Assembly: GCA_014058105.1 (NCBI GenBank)
Contig: JACGCM010001390.1
Span: forward strand, 372,001-436,000
Source of the DNA: Kingdonia uniflora
Taxonomy: Eukaryota; Streptophyta; Magnoliopsida; Ranunculales; Circaeasteraceae
Direction of reading: 5' to 3'
Length of the DNA: 64,000 bases
Both the position numbers and the translations under genes were made by a program. This document shows, piece by piece, positions 58,143-64,000 of this stretch. Below the pieces are notes generated by a model. That model made no database searches, was not told the origin of the DNA, and worked only from the letters and a program-made list of their open reading frames with translations. The stretch's first letter is position 1, and each line of letters starts with the position of its first letter.

Positions 58143-60290
58143 TTAATTTCATGACAAAACTGCAACTATAAGAGCAAAAAAAATTCTACTCGATGGACTG
58201 ACTCAATCACTGAATATCCATACTCAAAGCTACTATTTCATCCTATAGCAAATACATTAAAATTTCTGCACACTAAACAAGATACATCACGTAACCATTC
58301 AAATAAAATAAGGGATCTAAGAAAAATTATAACTTACCTGGCTTACCTGTAAGGATCATCTCTCCCCCTTTTTGGAACATATGAACGAAGGGGAAATAAC
58401 ACACAATAGTAAATAAAAGGAAAAATAGACTGTAGACAAAAAACACCCAACCTACAAATAACAAACCAAACACTAATACCCCAATTCTCCAACAATCAAA
58501 CCCAATACAATAAATAAACCCAACAATCAATCACAACCACCACAAAACTCCCACAATCAGCTCAACAACTATAAATCAACGCATATCAATACCACCTATA
58601 AATACCAATCACAGCCCCACAATCCAACAATGTACAATCGAGAACTAATACAAGAAACATGCATATGAGTAAATTATATAAATACAAAATTTTTCCATTC
58701 GAACACGAAGAAGTCTATTCGAATACACAGAAGGTATATTCGAACAAAAATAGTTTAGAGTGCATACCCAATAAAAGAAAAAAGAAAAGAAAAACCTCAT
58801 TTTTTTTAATAGCGAAAAAAATGAAAACAATAACTAAACACGCACGGGGAGTATCTCTGAAATAAGTTAGCAAAAGAAAACAACACTCCCCCTAACACAA
58901 GGCATTATAGAAAGACAATAAATCTAAAATATCCTATAAAGACCAAGACATCGCCCATGTGTTATAAAATAATTACTAAATGAATTACTTGGTGTATGTG
59001 TGTGCGTAGTCAGATAGATACCCAGTTTTTAATGTATTACTCAACCGCAGTTAGAATAATATGTTGGAAAGCTATTTTAACTTAGGCCTCACTAGGGTGG
59101 TCACTCAAAAATCACTGAGAATTGACTAGCAAACACTTTGTGCGAAATATGAATATGAATAATATGTAAAGAAGGATTCATATTTCACCAAACAAACGGC
59201 GTACTATAAGCTGGGAGATCTCATAGACAGGAACCCAATTGTCATTAATGGTGGCAAGTTAACTAATATAGACTCCCTATCTCTCATCTCTACTAAACTG
59301 ACTATGCTAAACTCATGATCAAATAGGCCTTGAAAATGTAATAATGTAGGCAAGAGTAGGCTCAAGATGGAGTAGGTATTTTGCTGACATTCTGAGATTA
59401 ACAATTACACTTACTTTACCTCTTTCTCCATTTCGAGTTCACCTCCTTTCACTATTTTTCTTAGTGAGTAACAACTACTCTTACTTCCCCTCCTTCATTT
59501 TAAGTTTACCTCCCTTCATTATTTTCTTTTAACGAGTATATATAGAATATATCATTTTTAGACAGAATCATAAAGATGTACCATAAAATCATTAGAAATA
59601 TTTTCCTCTTATATTCATTTCCACCACTAAAACCACATAGTCTTACTCCTTTTATTTTAATTTCACTGAAAAGTCTCAGAACAAATGGGTCAAAAGGTGT
59701 TGGATATTGAACGAATAACATATTTTAAGGCACAAAGGGCCGTAAACGGATAAAATTTTGGGTAAGCATAAACGAAGGCAAAAAAACAAACAATAAAAAT
59801 GCCTATTATTATATCTTCAGTCTCATATAATATCTTTTTCATCTCGAATCAAGTATATGAAATATTTTATTAGACTAACTTGAACTTGATATCACCATCG
59901 ACAATTGATTATAAAAAATGAGATCATGAAAAAACAAAATATTGAATCTAGAAAGAATTTCTGAAGTAATACTCGAAGTTTGCAAAAAGGCTAGATCCTC
60001 ACATAGCATTAGGTATGAAGTCTCTACAGTTATCCTCACGTGGTTCTAATCACGACAAGTTTCTAGTTTAAACTGGGGGATTACTGACTTTTGTGAATAG
60101 TAATTTTACTAAATAATTATTTAATGAATGAATATAACATAAAAACACAGTCCAAGTCTAGTAAGAATATTATACATGCAAATGCTCCTAAAATGTAAAG
60201 TGGAAATAAAATCAAAACAATATACTGTTGTCCTAAACATAAACAAAAACAAAAACAAATAACCAAAATGAGACAGGGTAAGAAATGTAC
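58143..60290. other. Element E internal region without recognisable gene
   Basis: Copia integrase, reverse transcriptase and RNase H would be expected here, but none of their motifs is readable on either strand. The sequence is AT-rich with only short frames. Either pol was deleted, or a different sequence fills the space in this non-autonomous form. Confidence 0.5.
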
Positions 60291-60299
60291 CTAATCAAT

Positions 60300-62240
60300 A
60301 AAGCATACAATAATAACCCATCTTATTTTAGATTCATTACCTTATTTGTGGCGACAAGTCATCCTTTCGGACCCAAACAGCCCGAATAACCTTTCAAGGT
60401 GATTTTTCTTGAGCAAACCACTTACTCACATTCTCACTTTTCACATTATAAGAATTCATGTTTGAGTTATATTTTTGCCAATTAGATGGTCTCAAATATG
60501 ATCGATAAGGCTCAACAAATCTATAATAAAAAGTAACATGACCCTTTCGACCACACACTTGACAATAAAAAATTCGATTGAAAGAAAGCCTATTGGCTTA
60601 ATTGTGAGGGGTGGATATTACATTATGCTTGGGAAAAAGTGGAGCAATTGTTGTTTTGAAAAATTTTGTAACTTGAGGAGTCTTGGCATTAGAGTCATGA
60701 CTCATATCCTAGACCCCTTTTGTCACTATCGATTTTCCCCATATATAACATCTTATCAATATTTATCGCTCAATGACAAAAAATTTCAAGTTTTTGCAGA
60801 GAGTAAACTAAATCAAGCTTAGACTTATCAAGTTCATCCAAAGTTGATGTTATTTTCTTCCTAGCATTATGAACTTCTTTTTCTAAAATTATAATCGTCT
60901 CATGGAGACCTTGTTTCTCACCTTCAAGCCTTTTTACCTCATGACTTGTATTCTCGGCCTTTTCCTTAAGTTCAAGCGTGAGTGTGTTAACTTGATTTTT
61001 TAATACTTTATTTGTTTGACCAAGTTTAACACATTTCGTAAATGTCCGAGCATAAAAATCTTCAAGATTAGGGTTCTCAAACTCACTATTTTCATAATCA
61101 CTCTGACTTTTAGCATGGCTTTCTAGCTCAAATGGGTCATAATGATCATTCATAGAGTTTATTATAGCAGGATACACAAAATAGTTGTCATTTTAATTTT
61201 CTTAGGAATAATCATTATTTGCATCAAATTCATCATTATTATCATCCAAAGTAACAATAATATTCATAGCTTTATTATTACTACCAGATTTTTTATTGGG
61301 GCAATTATGTGTATAGTGACCAAACTTATGACACTTATAACATTCAACTTGACTTAGATTAGAGTCAGGATTGGTCTGTCGGTTATTCAATTTCACTTGA
61401 TCATGAGTTCACGACTTATAATTCACTGATTGCCCTTATTTTTGAAATTGACATTTTTTCACAATGTTTTTAAGCTAGTTGCTTATAGAGGCAATCCATG
61501 AATCCATATCATACTCATCATCATCATCTGAATCATAGAAGACGAAGAAGTAGATGAAGATATAAAAACAATCTTCTTATTTTTCTGAGGGTTTTCCATA
61601 TGTATCTCAAGTTTAAATGTTTGCAATTTTCCAGTAAGTGTGTCTGGTTTCATTTTTTTTAAGATCTTGAGCTTCCTCTATAGCATCACGTCTGGATCTA
61701 AAGCCCTTGGGAAGAGACCTCAAGACTTTGTAAACAATTTGAACATCCGAGTAAGTTGTACCAAATGTGGCATTAGTGCTGACAATGTCACTTAGTCTTG
61801 GATAGAGCTCATCAAAGGGTTCATTCTCATCCATTCGAATATTCTCGAATTGTGTGATGAGCATTTGCAATTTGCTTTCTATGACTGTATCATCACCTTC
61901 GTGAGTTCGAACTAATATATCCTAAGCTTCTTTCGAAGTGGTACAAACATATGTGTCAAAACTTTCTTAGACTCACAGCGATAAAAATATCATTGCGATC
62001 CTTATTATTTTAAACAGCAACTTCTTTTTTATCTTTAGACCATTGATTCCTAGGCTTAAGGCCTCTTCAGCTTCATCGCCCATTCTTTTTATCATGGTAG
62101 GGAATGCCCATCCATCCTCGATTGCAATACAAACATCTTCTCCGAGTGATTATAAGAATGCAACTATTCAAACTTTCCAATAATGATAATCTTTGCCATC
62201 GAAGAGGGGTGGAAGATTTATGGGACCTCAAAATCTTTCA
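60300..62240 (-). pseudogene. Element E copia gag
   Basis: The minus-strand start region (62225-62080) has LPPLFDGKDYHYWKV and LGEDVCIAIEDGWAFP, the typical plant copia gag opening. The frame 61613-61870 has the UBN2-type block (MRMDENEPFDELYPRLSDIV-like, VYKVLRSLPKGFRSRRDAIE). A zinc knuckle CYKCHKFGHYTHNC is in 61202-61396. A long coiled coil (60770-61177, LKNQVNTLTLELKEKAEN) follows. A second knuckle near 60525 (CQVCGRKGHVTFYY) has lost its last Cys. The end has VWVRKDDL, like the (K)IWVPK end of Sirevirus-type gag. Stops break it. No protease follows. Confidence 0.78.
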
Positions 62241-62307
62241 GAATCCAATAATCTTAAATAATCGAGTTAGGATCCACGCTCAGGTTGTTAAGCCTCAGAG
62301 CGCAGCC

Positions 62308-62320
62308 GCTCTAATACCAA
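62308..62320 (-). promoter_or_regulatory. Primer-binding site of element E
   Basis: Minus strand TTGGTATTAGAGC, one base inside the LTR. It differs by one C-to-T change from TGGTATCAGAGC, the complement of initiator methionine tRNA used by plant copia elements. Confidence 0.85.
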
Positions 62321-62321
62321 T

Positions 62322-63236
62322 TCAAATTTTTGACTAATTGAGATTAACCGATTTCGAGTAATTTAGGTCAAAATTGAAAGGGCTTTGAAACTAATTATCT
62401 AATTCTAACCTAACTCAACTCGATATGATAAGCAATAAAGAATTAAAAACATAAGGACAAATAATTTTAATCCTTTGGGAAACCTTTCAGGAGAAAAACC
62501 CAAAGGTCGCTGTCGAATCACCCGACAACTAAAAATTTACTATTGAAACAAAATTATAATAATTCAATTACTTATAGACTCAATAAACACATTTCGTGGT
62601 TACCTCTCTTCTAATTGAACTCCTCTCAATCAATTCTTCGTTCTCGTAATGCCTTGCTTCGATCTCCCATCAAAACATCCAATCTTGAAACTCACAAGCT
62701 TTTCAATTTTAAGATTAGGTTTTCTAAATCTTCGATTGATTCAATTTGGGTTTTATTTCACATTGAACCGCTCATTGAAATATCTTTTTTCTCAAAAATA
62801 TCAAGCCCAAAAAAAGTTTATTTTGAAAGAGGTAAAAAACAAAAATAAAAAAGGATGCCTTTTATCAAAAAACTGAAAACCCGAACTCTGTTCGAACAGA
62901 TAAATAGTATGTTCAAACAAACAAGGTTATATTTGAACAAAACCAAATATCCTACTCGATGAAATAGTGGTCTGAGCAAAATGTTTGAACAAAGAAAAAG
63001 TCTCTTCGAACATAAACCTATTTTCTTCAAAAAAAACATAATTCCATTTTTTGACCTTTTGTAAAATACTAACGGCTTGAGTTCTTAGAGCGAAGATGTA
63101 CAAATTTACGTACCTATTCAATGTCACTCCAACTGTAATCGCTCCACGTACACTCTTTGACGATGAATAACCACGAGGTATTGCTGACACCTATTCTAGA
63201 CACAAAATGAAACAAACTTCAAATATGGATATTTTA
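62322..63236 (-). repeat. Element E 5' LTR (915 bp)
   Basis: On the minus strand it ends ...TCAAAAATTTGA next to the primer-binding site; the outer end is GGATATTTTA, where the other copy has GGATGCTTCA. All three differences there are transitions. It pairs with 43097-43216 plus 57347-58128. TTATG follows. Confidence 0.9.
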
Positions 63237-63241
63237 TTATG
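63237..63241. repeat. Target-site duplication of copia element E, right copy
   Basis: TTATG, identical to 43092-43096. Confidence 0.85.
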
Positions 63242-63292
63242 TACTTACATTTGGCCAAAGAGTCAGAAATAGAGAAAGAAAGATGATCAATT

Positions 63293-63395
63293 GGGTTCCT
63301 TCAAGCAACGATGATGCTATAGAGAGATAGAGAAAAATAACTGTGTGCCTTCAAGCAAACTGGGTTCCTTCAAGCAACTGTGTTCCTTCAATCAA
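63293..63395. repeat. Short direct repeats GGGTTCCTTCAAGCAA
   Basis: Four copies, two of them exact: GGGTTCCTTCAAGCAAC at 63293-63310, GTGTGCCTTCAAGCAAAC at about 63343-63360, GGGTTCCTTCAAGCAACT at 63361-63378 and GTGTTCCTTCAATCAAAT at about 63380-63397. No gene is associated. Confidence 0.8.
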
Positions 63396-64000
63396 ATGGA
63401 TGAGATGGGGTGTAATGGGGGAAAGAAAAAGTTATTCCCACCTAGTTCCCTAGTATAATTATAACCGTCCAAGCGTCCAAATCTAACAGTTTATACTTTG
63501 CCTGCTAATAACTAAGGTTAGTTAGGAACAAGGGTAGATTAGATATTATGTAAACACCAAAATGCCCAATTAAAACATCTTAATCTAAAATCATAATAAA
63601 ACTTAAGGTTATTAGAGAATCACTAGAAAAGCAGTGAACAAATTTTGCTGAATCTAAATAAAGGTCATTTTGGCATATGTTATTTAGAGGGTAGTGAAAG
63701 TCTTTTTGGCATGTGATTCTATGTGTATCTTTAGAGTGATTTACTATCTTATTGTCTCTTGCTTTTTCTTCCACGCTAAATATTATGTGAGCACTTTTAC
63801 ATAGAAGCGAGTGTTTCTGACGTAAAAAAGTGGGAGTTACATGGCCTAATATTTGTTTCATTTCATATTTTTTCTAGTTGTTACTTAGGGTTCAAGGACA
63901 AGGTTAAAACTCCCGATTTTGGGATAATTATCTGACACACAAGGAAAGGATTTCGGTGTAATTTGGTAGCTAATTTTTTGGCTGAATTTTAAGATGATAT
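63396..64000. other. Unassigned right flank
   Basis: AT-rich, with no recognisable protein, RNA gene or transposon end. It continues the sequence that lay next to 43091 before copia element E inserted. Confidence 0.4.

Larger units (their letters stand above)
43097..63236 (-). mobile_element. Element E: Ty1/copia element without visible pol, interrupted by D
   Basis: The minus-strand order is 5' LTR (62322-63236), initiator-Met-type primer-binding site (62308-62320), gag (about 62240-60300), about 2.1 kb without a recognisable gene, polypurine tract (58129-58142) and 3' LTR. The 3' LTR is split by element D into 43097-43216 and 57347-58128. The flanking duplication is TTATG. Without D the element is about 6 kb. 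There is no protease, integrase or reverse transcriptase, so it looks non-autonomous or deleted. Gag features suggest the Sirevirus-like branch, but this is inference. Confidence 0.85.

Overview
This window looks like repeat-rich nuclear DNA from a flowering plant, probably a eudicot. It is AT-rich and has no bacterial-style gene packing. Nearly all recognisable coding sequence belongs to decayed plant LTR retrotransposons. The species cannot be read from the sequence. I found no intact host gene, tRNA, rRNA or CRISPR array.

The window is a nest of insertions, and the boundaries can be read base by base. (1) Oldest layer: a plant mobile domain (PMD) gene relic on the minus strand, a GRF zinc-finger gene relic, and the N-terminal half of a Mutator-like (MuDR) transposase. 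(2) Element B, a Tat-type Ty3/gypsy element on the plus strand, spans 12808-38803. It split the PMD gene, whose N-terminal part lies at 38804-39135 and C-terminal part at 11600-12807. (3) Element C, also Tat-type and on the plus strand (15816-28113), sits inside the pol gene of B. A perfect 5-bp duplication GAACC flanks it, and removing C restores the B reading frame. (4) Element E, a Ty1/copia element on the minus strand with gag but no visible pol (43097-63236, duplication TTATG), lies beside the Mutator relic. (5) Element D, Tat-type on the minus strand (43217-57341, duplication ATAAG), sits inside the 3' LTR of E. (6) Element A (about 2738-11581, minus strand) is a truncated relative of D, with only its 5' LTR left.

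All four Tat-type elements share one design. Gag, protease, reverse transcriptase, RNase H, a second archaeal-type RNase H and integrase run one way. A second transcription unit runs from the opposite end and converges on the integrase gene. It carries one long, apparently spliced, coiled-coil-rich gene, whose N-terminal part resembles the 'putative gypsy type transposon' (Transposase_28-like) proteins. In B and D a second small ORF lies beyond it. In A, C and D the two units meet at a short tandem-repeat array (44-60 bp units). TATA-like boxes lie upstream of the antisense genes. This convergent cargo module is the most interesting system in the window.

Everything is pseudogenised. Stops and frameshifts are frequent and many look like C:G to T:A transitions. 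Key residues are lost in places: the integrase glutamate is Lys in B and D, and the reverse-transcriptase YxDD motif is YIND in B. The best-preserved pieces are a 203-codon open integrase stretch in D and the small 90-codon antisense ORF in D.
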